A DNA stretch of 64,000 bases from Siderastrea radians (GCA_964017195.1 OZ024890.1:51391593-51455592); one strand, 5' to 3'. Numbered from the stretch's first letter, positions 46,595 to 59,693 are shown. The notes: generated by a model not told the origin, from the letters alone. Made by a program: numbers and translations.

Positions 46595-47450
46595 GCGGAG
46601 CCAGCGCGCTAGCGCGTCAGCGGAGCTCCACTGCTAAGGAAATTTGGTAACCTATCAAGCCAAGAAATTTTGGTAGTGACGTAATAGTCACGTGACCGTC
46701 CGTCCGTACGTCCGTACATCCATCCGTCCGCACCACAGGGTTACCAATACACTTCATACACTGGATATAACCCTGTGCCGAATCCCGTGTGGTTTTGGCG
46801 CGAAATCGCATGTTGACCCGCGTTGTAGCAAAACAAGCAAAGACAACAAAATTCAAAAACAAATTTGTTAATGAAAAAAAAAAAGTTCAAAAGAATACTA
46901 AGTTTTCTTTTTGGTGGAAGGGGAAAAGTTCAATTTACGCAAAAACAATTAGGCGATAAAGTTCAGGCGAAAAGTTCAAATTTGCCTCGTCGGTTCTGTT
47001 CGAACTCGGTCGGCACACCGCTTGAGTTCGCAGCTTTTCGCAGCGGTTTCGACGCCAAATATAGCAGAGCTAGTGCTGTTTGGTTTTTTCTGTCCACAAC
47101 CATGGTTTTTACGGCGTTCCAACACATTCTGACAGGAAAAACACCGGCATTTTCATGTTGATAGGAAGCTTGTCACGAAGAACGAAATAATTATTAAAAT
47201 TAACTTGAAAAATGACAATGAACGCTCATGGCCTAGTGGACTAATATCCGGTTTCAGACGCTGACGACCCAGGTACGGCTCTCAGCGAGGGTAGGAATTT
47301 TCTTTCTTTTATTTTTCTGTCTCTTTTTTTTTAATTTAACGACTTGAATGAGAGTATTTTCACAAATTAATAACTGCCAGCAAAAACAAAAACAAAAACA
47401 AATAAACACAACAAAAAGGGGGGCTCCGCTTTTAGGCTTGGCTAAATCTA
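46595..47450. repeat. repeat C, copy 2 (inverted relative to copy 1)
   Basis: Left end AGCGGAGCTCCACTGCTAAG with TTTGGTAACCTATCAAGCCA; right end GGGGCTCCGCTTTTAGGCTT then TGGCTAAATCTATATATTA. Shares the GTCCGTACGTCCG microsatellite, the CGCGAAATCGCATG block and the GTTCAAAAGAATACT block with 33.9-34.5 kb. It is about 0.86 kb against 2.6 kb in copy 1, so it is an internal deletion derivative. Confidence 0.65.
47222..47290 (+). repeat. possible tRNA-derived (pol III box) segment inside repeat C
   Basis: TGGCCTAGTGGACTAATATC resembles an A box, and CCAGGTACGGCTCTC a degenerate B box about 35 bp later, followed by a T-rich tail. The match to a tRNA fold is too poor for a tRNA gene; a SINE head is possible. 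Confidence 0.3.
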
Positions 47451-47640
47451 TATATTAACGGACTGTGCAATAATTACCTGGAAGGCGGGGTTGGGAAATG
47501 GGTAAAATAACGTTCAAAATTAAGTCGCATCCCCCCCTCTCACTAAGCGAATTGTAACTGTAATCTCCCCTCACCTACTGATAATATTAAGGTCAACCCC
47601 CCCCCCCCCCTCCCCTGCTTCTTCCCCGCATTGGTTCACT

Positions 47641-48102
47641 CATACCTAATTTACGTGTTGGATGTCTTCCTCAGGCACAAAAGTACTTCAAATGACTCTT
47701 CAACGTATGTGTTCTCTCCATCGGAATCACTTGATTCTGATTCTGAAGTTGTGTCGTCTTCACACGAGTTATTTAATTGTTCATCTTCCAGAACATCTCT
47801 GGCAGCATTTCCACGTGCGTGGCTGAGAACTCGTTTAGTTAAATCAGCCTTACAGAAATACAGCCTTACTCAAATACAGTTTCAGCTGGTTGTTCGTAAG
47901 CGCTTCCACATTTTTTCCCACTTTTCCAAGAAATATTAGACGGAAGAACGTTCCTTTCTCTTACTCTTTTTCTCGCCTTTGCACCCAAGAACTCAAGGTG
48001 CTCTACATAACTCTTACAAGCAGTCTCGTCTACGTTGTACTGGGAACAGAACTCTTGCAAAGACCTTTCTTCAGAGGAGGACAATTTTCCCTCGTTGCAC
48101 AA
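47641..48102 (-). pseudogene. decayed transposon-borne ORF with SAP-like motif and acidic tail
   Basis: Frame 47866-48102 gives MCNEGKLSSSEERSLQEFCS then YNVDETACKSYVEHLEFL and an Arg/Lys-rich stretch. After at least one frameshift it continues as NQLKLYLSK...KADLTKRVLSHA, reminiscent of SAP-type DNA-binding motifs, and ends in an acidic Ser/Asp/Glu tail before TAA near 47641. It is carried inside element D. Function is unknown; SAP similarity is an inference from the L-x-x-YL-x...KADL-x-x-R-V pattern. Confidence 0.4.
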
Positions 48103-48297
48103 TTTCTTTATCTGGACACTTGGGAGAAGTTTATACGCTTACTTTGCAAAGTAATCAAACTGTTCATATTTACATGGTTCAATTTATTGCTATTAAAGTC
48201 AGATCAACCGTTTGTTTTCCCATTATCTTTCATTATAATATAATGTAGGCTATCCTATATTGGCATCTTTATTTTTCATTGAATAAAATCATAGTGC

Positions 48298-48420
48298 CAG
48301 GGCCGTAGCCAGACTTTTCTGACAACCGAGGCAATTGCGAAAGCGCGGAAGGCGCGAACTTCTAGGTGGGTCTGGGGGCATGCTCCCCCAGAAAATTTCA
48401 AAATCTAGACGCTCGGAAAT
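48298..48420. repeat. dispersed repeat with GGGTCTGGGGGCATGCTCCC core
   Basis: GGGCCGTAGCCAGACTTTTC followed by the palindromic GGGGGCATGCTCCCCCAGAA core is a pattern I recognise from 3' ends of dispersed elements in many invertebrate genomes. It lies within element D and may be a separate nested insertion. Confidence 0.5.
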
Positions 48421-50164
48421 GCCATTTTTAGCGCTTTCCCTGTGGTATTTTCCACCAAACAATCAAAATCCAAACTTACTGTAACAGCATTCCTGGTGCC
48501 AATAAAGTAGCACTTTTTTAATATATATAACAGAGCTATTCCTTTCCTACCGCATGGCGGATAGGAAAATATTAAATAATCAGCCAGTTCAGAGATCAAA
48601 GCACCTGGAGTTGATATTTTCCCAGTTTAATTCCAGTGTAAGCAAGTATAAATGTTTGAACTCTAATTAATAGCTCTTCTACCACTTTTCCAGTTTGTGA
48701 AAAAGAGTGAAAAAAGTAATGTCCCCCCTGTATGTATTAAATTTACATCCAACCCCCCCTCTTGCTAGTTGTGATTTTCCCCTATGCCTCCCCCCTCTGG
48801 TTTCCCAACCCCCCCCCCTCCACGTAATTATTGCACAGTCCCTAAGTTAACTTAGTATACGCGAGTTTTCACTTTATTAGATAAATTTAACTTGCCACCA
48901 CATCCACACCAGCAACTGCTTTGCCAACGGAACCAATTCGGTTTTCATCGCACGGTGATGTCGAGCACAGGGCACCCTTCAAAGGAGAAGAAAAGGTTGT
49001 GTCCATAAAGTAAGAAACAAATAGTCCAGTTCTGGACCCCGTCACGCAACATCCACCCGTCACGGGTGGATGTTGGTACATGGTGACGGGGGTTCGGAAC
49101 TGGACTAGTCTAAATCCTCATGAATAATGCATGTTGGATTTTTTTACTCTGCGAAAATGGAAAATTTTGCTTTCAATTCCATACAACTGAAAAAGAGTAC
49201 TAAAAAAACAGACGTTTGCTATTTTACACACTACTCTGTATTCCGCGCGGGAGGGTAATCGTTGAACAAATAACGAGAAAACTATAATAACAAGATCACG
49301 GCTTTACTCAAATCTTGATGCATGAGCTGACTTTTCGAATGATTAAAAAAGCAAAGCTCGCTCTATATACGTATACATAGGATCATGGAAGAATTACATA
49401 TAGCATACAAGGGTGAAATAAAATACTATAGGTAAAAAAAACCTTCTTCTGTGGTACGTTGCTCCATCAGGCAGGCAAGACGATTTCGCACTTACTCTAA
49501 AGTTAAAGGATATTTTTTTCACATTCTAAGAACAACGTTCTGTCGTAAAATTGCCACCACGTCCTTTTATATAATTGACAACCAAATTTATATGCATTTT
49601 TTTAATTGCGTTCCTGCACGCCTAGATGCACATGGTCTGGCTTTGGAACTCTTGATTGTATATATTTTTTTTTTGGAACAGTTAAACACAGTATCATATG
49701 GTGTGCTGGCCGTAAAATACATGGACATACTTCTTAGTAATAAAAGCTAATGCTTGTACACTAAGCACTAACCATCTCTGTTTGTCCATAGCGTTCTCTC
49801 AGATCAATCCCAGTACCTTTCTTCCATTTGCGCATCACTTCTTTGTCCATTGGTTCCCCAACTGTCTTACAGATACGTAATTTTGGAAATTGGAAGCTCT
49901 GTAGATCTTCCTGTGCTGCACGTACAAGCCAGGTAAAAATATAATGTAGGTGATAGGATAAGTTTGGAGGGTTTCTAAAGTTTCCTTGGCTTTCATATTT
50001 TTGTAATGAATGAAGATTCCATCTCCGTTACTCCAGACTCTTGTAGATACAGAAAGAAGAGGGGCCCAACCAGTTGAAAGGTAACACCAAACCAGATGTA
50101 ACTGAGGACTAAAAAGATCAAGTAGCCATCGGTCAAAATGTACTTTCCAATAGAAAATTTAAAC

Positions 50165-50606
50165 TCTTTTAACAACAGGAATGCATGAATGCATGAATGC
50201 ATGAGCGAATGAATGAAAAGAACGAATGAATGAGTGAGTGAGTGAGTGAGTGAGTGAGTGAGTGAGTGAGTGAGTGAGTGAGTGAGTGAGTGAGTGAGTG
50301 AGTGAGTGAGAGAGAGAGTGAGTGAGTGAATAGAACAGAATAGAATAGAATAGAATAGAATGGAATGGAATGGAAAGAAATGGAATAGCGTAGAATAGAA
50401 TAGAAATAAATAGCATAGCATAGCATAGCAAGCAAAGCAAAGCAGAGCATAGCATAGCATAACATAGCATAACAATTAGGATGGATAGATGGATGGATGG
50501 ATGGATGGATGGATGGATGGATGGATGGATGGATGGATGGATGGATGGATGGATGGATGGATGGATGGATGGATGGATGGATGGATGGATGGATGGATGG
50601 ATGGAT
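50165..50606. repeat. compound microsatellite: GAATGCAT, GAGT, GAATA, AGCAT and GGAT runs
   Basis: A chain of different short tandem repeats: (GAGT) about 50229-50330, (GAATA) about 50336-50402, (AGCAT) about 50410-50475, (GGAT) about 50480-50605. The long open frames across it (HPSI and LTHS repeats) are artefacts present in several frames. It lies in an intron of the ACSM pseudogene. Confidence 0.95.
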
Positions 50607-52254
50607 AACCTGTTCAGAGAGGATGCATTGCATTTCGTGAGTACTACCGGAGCCACTAAAAGGTAGCGTGAAATTCGAACGTTATAATGCTGCCCAGTGA
50701 CGTCGCGAACTAATTTATCACACTGTTGCATAAATTAAATGAATTGGCGGCCTCGTCATTGGCAAAAGTATTTCCGAGTATTTTGCTGTCCCAAGAGGAC
50801 GCTCGCCATTCCCGTTTACCGCTAAGACAGATGACTACAGCCCATTTTTTTCTGACATGTTTTCCCCTGTGCATAGAACCAAACCGTATTCTTTTTCAAC
50901 GCTTTTAAAATAACAGCATGTAGCAAATCAACATTTGATTACACCAATTATTAGCTTCCAGGACGATCTCCCAGTTGTGTCAATAATTTTGTACCAGTAA
51001 ATACAAACACTCAAACGTAACGTGGTTTTCTTGCCTTTGCTTTACCTCAAACTTTCTTTACATAACATTACTTCTTCTGGTTTTCAAACGGGGTAAGAAC
51101 ACTCAGGGACCTTCCAGAGGAAATGAAGAGATAAGAGTATAATTATGTAACAAGAAATAAAAATTAGGGCAAAACAGGCGTTCACAATAGAACAGTAAGC
51201 CGACGCCTCGGATATTTGACTTACCCAAAATTGAATTATAGGACTTGGAGAAAACTGAAAACTGAAGAAAAATTTTAGAGCGCACATTGGGAAACAGATA
51301 TAATATCCTGCTTACGCAGCAGTTTCTTCCTTACACCTTGATGACATCTCTGCCGGTAACAATAGTCGACGCTTTGGCAACTCTTGCCTTCTGCGACCAA
51401 GAACAAAAGATTATCTACCAACAATTTTAGAATATCAATCAAAATTCACCAACAATTTTACAAAAGTACGTGACGTCACCGGATGGCATTATAAAGCTCG
51501 GAACTCAGACGTCCTTCTAGCCTTTGCTCACACACAGGGCTAGGGCGAAGAGCCGGCTGACACTTCAGACGCAATGAAATGCAGCCGGAAACAGTTATCC
51601 ACTCGTTTTTCGTGTGAAAGAGAAATCCTCGACTATCCAACAAAGTTTGCACACTGTGGGAACAACTTAGAGAATCAACTTTCAAAATCTATTTTCTTGG
51701 TGCTTATATAAGAAGAGCTTGATTGTGATTGATAATTTTTAGACGTATACTACTTAATAGTTGTTGGATGTACCAATATTTTTTTCTGTTTTTAGATAAG
51801 AGGGTTATGATCCTCTAAACTGGGTTATGGTATCACGACATTAGGGATAATCACCGGTAAACGTACTCTGGTATTCCCAGCATTCGAAGACCCCAGCTGC
51901 CTTGTGAATGCTCAATCATCTTTGATTTGCCTGTTGTGCCACTTGTGAATAGAACAGCAACAGGAGCAGAACTTAAGGACCTCACAGACTGAAGAAGAAA
52001 TAAGAGCGTCAGAATGCAACGTTGGCATACATAACTTGATTTCTGCGCCCGGCGATTGGAACAGGGGGCAATGAGTACAGAAACTATTTACTGAAGAGCA
52101 GCGTGTCGGTGCGGCCTCGTGTTTTTACTGCAAAAAAATCAAATTCTTTTGCTCTGTAAGAGTTGAACGATAACTCTCCCGTTTTTGTTTTTTTTGTTTT
52201 TTTTTTTTTGCTAGGCAAAACAGAGCACGTTATTTATCTTTGACACCCACTGAA

Positions 52255-52298
52255 TAAAAATAATAATAATAATTGTTATTATTATTATTAGTATTATT

Positions 52299-52329
<31 letters not shown>

Positions 52330-52331
52330 CA
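52255..52331. repeat. AAT/ATT microsatellite
   Basis: Short AAT run followed by ATT units, with interruptions. From 52332 to 53418 I see no exon or clear repeat apart from degenerate AATCAATCA-type strings near 52430-52525. Confidence 0.85.
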
Positions 52332-53418
52332 AGTGTAATAATGTAATAAGTGTGTAGGTCGTAAACTTAAATATTGGGGGCAATTTTTGTTCACCTTGCC
52401 TCAGGTGAATCGATTCATTCATCTATTTAACTACCAATCAGTTGATCAATCAACCACTCAACCACTCGGTTGATGAATCAGTCAATCAGCCAATTAAATA
52501 TCAAAAATCAGTCAATCAATCAATCCGTGTCTAAAGTGTTGCCAATGAGAATAACAAATGGTCCAGTAACCATTAGTGCCTTTATTTGATGCACATATTA
52601 TGACTCGCAGAACCTCATAAGAACTTGTTCAATTCCTTATCAATTTCTGGTGTAGGTGCTTACGGTCAAGATAATCAATGACATCAAAATATTTAGCAGA
52701 AAAAGACAAAAATATATAACCTTATTTCAAAACTGCTCTTCAAATTTTTCTTTGAATTGATAATGTTTGTCTGGGAATATAGCTCAGAGTACACATTTCT
52801 TAACCAAAGCCTTATAATAAACTGCTATATTTTCCTGACATCAGGTTGATGGAATAAAAACCTGAAAAGGCAAACAAAGCAGATTTTAATTATCTCAGTT
52901 GCCAATAGTAAGCCCATGGCTTTTTGGAGGTTTTAAATTTCTTTGTGGCACCAAAGTAACATTTGCAGATAGGCTAGCCTAACTGAGGAGCTTGCAAGGA
53001 CTAAGTCCTGCCACAGAACAAGCACAACTTGTCACCTGGATGGAATCGCCATGTCAAAGATCTTGCTCATAGTCCAGCAAATTCCCAATAGCCCACGTTA
53101 GATATCTCAAAATTCGAACATGTCAAGGCTTTACAGACAAACCTCTATATTTGGTTTGGTTTTCTTTCTCTTCAGTCTCCTCTGGGAATCAATAGGCAAG
53201 GAATCTTGAAAAATTTGCAATATTGTTCGTAAAAGTATTGCTCATTACCCGTAAAGATCTGTTTTAAGCTCTCATAGAGAGAGTAAAATATCCATGGAAG
53301 TATATATCTTTTCGACTTGTAGCCCCCAGGAAAGTTTCAAGGGTTAGAACTGCAAGCTGTCTGTTATTTCACAAGAACATGCATGTTACTTCTCAAGGAC
53401 ACCTTGAGACTTTGTATA

Positions 53419-53983
53419 CAGCTATTTCAATTAAGGTTGTCGGATCATTTCAAGCTTACGCGACAAGACCAAAGGGTAGTGTGGGTAGTTGCAAATATGC
53501 CTTAGTTTCACGGTCGTCAGCAGTTGGTCAGGAACTCCAGATTTATTAGTGCAAGTAATAAATGGGCACCATCCAATCATTGTCAGCGGCAATCCTGATT
53601 CGGCTTTTCATTTTCAGTTGTTAGTACTTGTTATGATATGCGAAAATTCATGTTCCATATTTTTCATGATGCTGTTAATTTACATATCAATGCACGTGCT
53701 CCACGTGTACCCACATAATTTAAATTTGTCGTTTTAACCGAGTAGGCAAAAAGATCAGTGAGATTAAAAATAACGTTTTAAACGAGAACTCTATCTAAAA
53801 ATAATTCTTTCAGGTTTTTTTTTTTAATTTTATACTATAAAACCTCTTTCATATGCTTTGCTATTGCACGGCAAGAAAGGTACTGCTGATTTTGGTGAAC
53901 TTAGGCATAAAAATCCCATATTACCCTGCGGTCTTGTTGCATAGGCTTACGCTTTCACACGACAACGTTAATTGAAATAGCTG
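53419..53983. mobile_element. 565-bp inverted-repeat element, TA-type
   Basis: CAGCTATTTCAATTAA at the left end is repeated inverted at the right end. Arms of about 60 bp include GTTGTCG, GCTTACGC and ACAAGACC blocks. TA is outside both ends. An open frame of 82 codons inside (53489-53737) is hydrophobic and unlike known proteins. Confidence 0.75.
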
Positions 53984-54714
53984 TATGAATGCAATTTTAT
54001 CCGGGGCGGCGACCTATATACATACGCACAGTCGGTGTGCATGCACCAGAGAAAATTGAGAGACTGCTCGTAGTCTATGAGAATGGTACCAACTTAGGGA
54101 GGTACAACTTCAGACCAACTCCATACTAACGCTTACTTCTCTTTACGTGAAGGCGATACGAAACGTGAAGCCGCTATAAAATAATTATCATCTCGGGCTG
54201 ATTTGATTCATTACCATTGCTGAACTGATACGAATGACTCACAATGGACTAAAATCAGACTGGGGAACCACGTGAACATGAATTGAGTTCAAACCGGTCT
54301 GAGATTTTTGTTTTGAGCTTGCGCAGTCAATAAGTGGTGTTGAAGCATTCCAAGGTGGTGGATGGTATTTAAACTGGATTTTTAGGGATGGCTGGTCTCA
54401 TGTTAACACTTCATGCCAGTCTGACTTTCCGACCAATCTCATGTTAACAAAATCATACCAGTCTGAGTTTGTACCGCTTTCATGAAATCAGGGTGTTACT
54501 GCTCCAGGGTCTCTGAAGATGTTGTTAAACATCCTTGAGAGCTGCTCGACTTTAATCTAAGGGGGTGTTTTTAATTTACATGACACTAATATGATCATCA
54601 TTCTGGCATAAGTTCATCCTGGTTCCCTCCTGTTCCTCTGTATTTGTTTACGTGATTACAGTACAATTTCTCATAACAGCGTGAGCCATACCTGTGTGAG
54701 TTCATCCCAGTAGT

Positions 54715-54850
54715 ACATACATACATACATACCTACCTACCTACCTACCTACCTACATACATACATACATACATACATACATACATACATACATACATAC
54801 ATACATACATACATACATACATACATACATACAAACATACATAAATGCAT

Positions 54851-54905
<55 letters not shown>
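54715..54905. repeat. ATAC/CTAC/AGAC compound microsatellite
   Basis: Runs of (ATAC), (CTAC), (ATAC) and then (AGAC) over about 190 bp in the ACSM pseudogene intron. Confidence 0.95.
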
Positions 54906-57840
54906 TGAAAAGACCCAATAAAAGTTGAGGTTTGATCGCCTGACGGGCGACTAGGATTAAAAAATGTTACAATGTAGTTACAAAAAATAAAATAAAACGT
55001 ACTTTCATTGGATTACCTTTCTTCTCTTTCCCTTCCTCAAATCTAAGTTCATTATTATTATCGTAGTAAATTTTTAGTTCTTGGAGTGCAAAATTCAAAG
55101 CCATTCTGGAGTATTTAGATCAATCTGCGATATATCAAGACGCCATTTTGTTTTTATTGACACGTGACTCCAGACTTACCCATAGTTCAATGTTGTACTT
55201 TTTCCCACATGATTATTGGCAAAATCCCTCGATAAAAGACTTACTTTTCATCCGGGTTGGGGGGGGGGGTTTATTCAAGTAAATATGGTTTATTTTATTT
55301 TAATTTTTTTTTTGTTTTGTTTTAGACTTTATTTTGGCCTGGGTCACTAAGAATTCAAGGATACTAGCCGAAAAGCAACCAAGCACTGAAGTTAATTTTT
55401 AACCCTGCAAATTATGGAATAATCGGTGAAAGTTGAGAAGATATATAGAAAATTACATCCACCCTCCTTTAACTCTATTGTCTTAAACATATTTTTCCAA
55501 GAGTGATCAACGCAATAACCTATAATAAAAGTTATACCTTAGTCGAAATTTAAATTTGTTGTTTGTAATCAAAACATGCCAAAACTGTAATCCAAAGTTT
55601 TGTTTAACAGTCCAGATTCTGTAGAGCTTTTGAACGTTACTTGATAAAACAAACATTTGTAACACGTTAGACATATATAAATATTTTGCAAGCAGTCAAG
55701 AAAAGCCCAGCTAATCAACAATCGAATGGGAGATGTTAACAACACTTAAATGATGCTACACAAAAGAATTTAAGCTTATCTGCCAATATCAACATTTTGG
55801 GAACAGCCTGGATTTCTTGCTTTAATCAAGAACTGTTAATTTGAAATGAATTGAAATGTTAATTTTAACAGCAACACTGTAATTAATAATAATAATAATA
55901 ATAATAATAAGCATTTTTATAGCGCCATATCCAAGGGCTCATGGCGCTTTACAACGTAATAGTAATACTTAAAGTCAATTAAAAAAATTTACATCAGTGA
56001 TAAAACCATAAAATATAAAAATACTGCTAAAATATATATAGAGAAGAACATAAATATATAACAATACTAACTACTAATATTTACACTATAGGCATTAATT
56101 CTACTTAGTTAAAATGTTCGCTGAATAAGTGAGTCTTTAAGGCAGTTTTGAAACAAAAAAGGATGCTTTGTTGCTCTTTTACTTGGCCAACAAATAACAT
56201 AAGCTTACATGTATGATTTGCAGTCGAGTAAACAAAAACTACATCTGTCGGTTGTTTACAATCGGAATGAAAATTAAATTATTTCAGCAGTGGACTAACG
56301 ATAAATAAGAAATATCCAGCTAATGATCGATCGGAAAAGCTCTAAAAAGCTGTTCACTGAACAGAAATTATAAGTTCAACTAAGTGTATTTTACAACAAA
56401 AGCAATGAGAATTTAAAAGCAGCACTTACAAAAATTACACGTACCTGACACGTACCTGAGCCTGTTTGACTTGACACTTGACTCAAATTTCTGGTTAATG
56501 CAGCGAAAAATGAAGTGTTGTCCACTTTCTGAGAAACTATTAACAATTCTTAAGTGGAAATACACGACAGAAAGCTAGGAAAACACCTCTTCAAACCATT
56601 TTTCTGCTTGCAAAAAACAAGTTGCTTTGTAGTTTGAGCTGTGCAGTCGCGCCTGAAAAGGGCACCAGCCTACACCGCGGTCAAACGAGAAAAATAAGAG
56701 AAGTACTTCAAAGATAAGGGAATTGTTTTCACGGTTTAAAGTTTGATGCTTTATCAGTATCCTGTGGATTTACTAAAATGTTTCGAGCTTTACTAAAAAA
56801 AGTTCTAAATGTTTGAAAACGGGAGACGGACTTGTCAGCGCAATTTGTTAAAGCAATTTTGTTCAGGTGCAGAGCATTCGTTTATTAGAGAGAAATGAAA
56901 ATATATTTACACTCACCCACTATTTCTTTATATCCCTGCTCATGTTTCGACTACATTGTGAATTAATCTTACGAAATAAAGCGAAAAACCAGCCTCAGAT
57001 GTTTGACCGCGGTGGAGCACCAGCCTCCCTCAACAATCCGTGACATTGATGCCCACTACTTCGCGTGCGTGCAAATTGACATCCCTAAGCTATATGAAAA
57101 CGAATTTTTTCAAAAAAAAAACTGTTAACGTAATTGGAAAGAGCATAGTCTGAAACCAAATATGCTGATTCGTTTTTGCATTTATATTAAAACATCACAA
57201 TACAGGGATTACCAAAAGTTTCAGGTTCATTTTTTATTTCGTTTTTTTTTCAAAAGAAAAAGTACTAACGGTCGTGTTTGAATAACTTGCATTTTTTCTG
57301 CAATATAACTGGGAGAATTTACGGATTTATTGAGCTCGATACAGTTTTAAAGTGATTTGAAATATTCCGTGCGCTCTGGTCACGTGACCGATGACGTCAC
57401 AACAATAAGGTTATCATGGACGTTACTTTCATGTGAAGTTCTATTAACCAGCAGAAGTTTGTTTCTCTTCGCCTTAAACTGTTATAGCTACAGACTCCTT
57501 ACCAGTCCCCTGGGAAATGCTCCTGGATAGAGCCACCTTAACTTTCAAATGCCAGATGTCAACTGGCAATTTCCAAATTGCTCATTCCAGTGACCATCAG
57601 GGCACGTTATCTACTTTTGAATTGATGGAAGGCTGTTCTTGCAGTGAGCTAAAACATCTTTTATTGCCATAGTCACGTGACTAATGACGCCATTGCTGTG
57701 ACATTGATATGAGGGATAACTTTCACGCAGATGTAAATACCACATGGTAAGCGTCCTCTTCGACCACAAGTTAACTAAGATATTTAGCATTGAAAATGTT
57801 TCAGATGCAAAGCATGCTGGGAAGGTTCTTATTATAATTA
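54906..57840. other. long intronic stretch without exons
   Basis: Presumed intron of the ACSM pseudogene between exons 60586-60640 and 51863-51988. It holds an (AAT)n run with a dispersed-repeat-like ATAGCGCCATATCCAAGGGC segment at about 55885-55960, and a pair of inverted ACCGCGGTCAAAC motifs at about 56676 and 57000 that suggest a 340-bp miniature element. Otherwise nothing was recognised. Confidence 0.5.
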
Positions 57841-57864
57841 TAATATTGTTTGTAATTCTTCTTC

Positions 57865-57867
<3 letters not shown>

Positions 57868-57916
<49 letters not shown>
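57868..57916. repeat. ATT microsatellite
   Basis: About 16 tandem ATT units. The poly-Ile and poly-Asn open frames on the two strands derive from it. Confidence 0.95.
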
Positions 57917-59547
57917 GAAGATAACATTTAGATAGATTAATCCTCCCATTGCCATTGCAAGAATTTGTGGCCTTTGCCACTGATTTAAGGTGAGGGTTTA
58001 CTTTCAAATTTCAGAGATCGCTGACAATACACGCACTTGAAAAAAATGAAATAACGATACGAATAATAACGTTTTTCGGCGTTTTGACTCTGGAGCTTAT
58101 CAATAAAATTCTTTCAGTTTTGTGAAGTAAAAGTTTGGAAAGCGCTTCTCTGTAATGGAAGCTAATCTTAATAGGTTTTTTTTTTCTTGTTTATATTAGC
58201 TTATATTGCATGTATATTTAGTATAGTAATCAACATTCGCAAAGTGATACAAGTTGACTCTCACATTTTTCGGTCCGTTTCCTAGATTACGGATGATTAT
58301 TATATGGCAAGCAATTCTCCAGTCTAAATGGAGTGTTCTGATTGGTTATTTTTCGGTCGGGATTTTACAGAACGGACCATTACGGTCCTTTTTGGATATT
58401 TTTTTTTTCGCGCTCCCGCTCCCGCTCCCGCAAAATTCAAACTCCGAAAACGCAAGAAGATAAAAAAGGAAAGGTTTAGAACTGGTACAAAACCAGAATG
58501 AACGAGGTAAACACGCCTGTTTAGAAAAAGCGCTCTTCAATTAACTTTACCGACTTTTTGATATAAGCAAAACACTCGCCAGCAGTGAATTAAAAAGCAT
58601 GGCCAACGTTCTTCAGTGACTGTGTGTGTTTATAGTTTTTTTTTTGTACGGCTATTAGACTGTAAGCTGTAAAGAGCCGCGAAAATCGGCCAACACTTAA
58701 ACAATAATTATTAAAATTCAGCGTTAACCTGAAAGAGTACGTTTCTCACAAGAAAACCTCTCGGCGAAAAAAACTGAAAACTGCAAAACAACTAGCAAAC
58801 GGCTTTCATCAGCAACTGTAAATCGAAAGGAAACGATCATGTTCTTGTCTAGTTTAATATTGGCCATCGCTTCAGTCAGCGCTTTCCACAATAACAAATT
58901 AAAGCTACACGTACATGTATTAAACTAATAGTGTACCTTGTTTCCTCAGCGAGATTTTTGCTCTTGTAGTGGACATCCTTGAAAATACTGAATTTTAGCT
59001 TGTTCACAAGTCCGCTCTTGCTGTAGCTCGTGCTAAAAACAACTTTGTTAGGTGCGACGAAAATTTGCTCTCAGTATCCACCAAGTTCTCCATAAAGCCA
59101 CTGAAGCAAACAACTTGCAGTATTTGACGAAGAGATAATTTCCAGTGTCTTTTTTTTTTAAGTTCGAGTGTTTCTTCGTTCACATTACGGACTGACACGC
59201 TTCCACAATTTCCAGTTTGAGAAGCACGTTTCTGAGATTTTATCGCGGCCTTTTCATTATTCTTCTTTTTCCCGAATTGTCTCCGTCCATAACGAAGACG
59301 TATTTTCAAATAAAACTATCTTGTGTTGTAGAGGACGACGAAAAACTGACACGTATATTAGAAGCAGAGCAGTTTTCATTCATGAGCCACGCAAGTTTAC
59401 ACCGATCGACAGAAACGACCATCAAACTGATTCGAAAGCCAGTTAACATCGCTGGCTCCTTTCCTTGACTTCGCGCCGGAAATTGACTTGAATGAACCAC
59501 CGGAAGTGTTGTTTCGTACGAAAAATGATACCATATAATAAACTACT

Positions 59548-59693
59548 TACTAACTTCACTTGCTCGGGACCGTACTGAGAAATATTGGCCCTTGGTCGTT
59601 TTTGTACGGACCTCGCTGCGCTCGGTCCGTACTGCCACGACCTCGGGCCAATATTCCCCAGTACGGCCCTCGCGTTCAGTTAGTAAGAAGTTA
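59548..59693. mobile_element. short palindromic element, ACTTACTAACTTC ends
   Basis: GGGACCGTACTGAGAAATAT and GGCCC pair with the inverse GGGCCAATATTCCCCAGTAC. The outer ACTTACTAACTTC and TAGTAAGAAGTTAAG also pair. About 146 bp, non-coding, with a CCTCGCTGCGCTCGGTCCG hairpin at the centre. Confidence 0.7.

Larger units (their letters stand above)
47460..48841. mobile_element. 1.38-kb inverted-repeat transposon with decayed ORF (element D)
   Basis: Ends GGACTGTGCAATAATTAC are inverted over about 40 bp, including GG(A/C)GGGG...TTGGGAAA. It abuts the end of repeat C copy 2. C-rich strings lie just inside both ends. The target duplication is unresolved. Confidence 0.7.

Noticed and set aside
47222..47290. 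tRNA gene
   Set aside because: A-box-like and B-box-like strings are present but no acceptor stem or cloverleaf could be formed; kept only as a possible SINE head.
50159..50731. Open frames of up to 190 codons with HPSI, LTHS and MDGW repeats
   Set aside because: They exist in several frames and both strands only because the microsatellite units lack stop codons; no gene signature.
54715..54905. CRISPR-like array
   Set aside because: Plain tetranucleotide microsatellites without spacers; the genome is eukaryotic.
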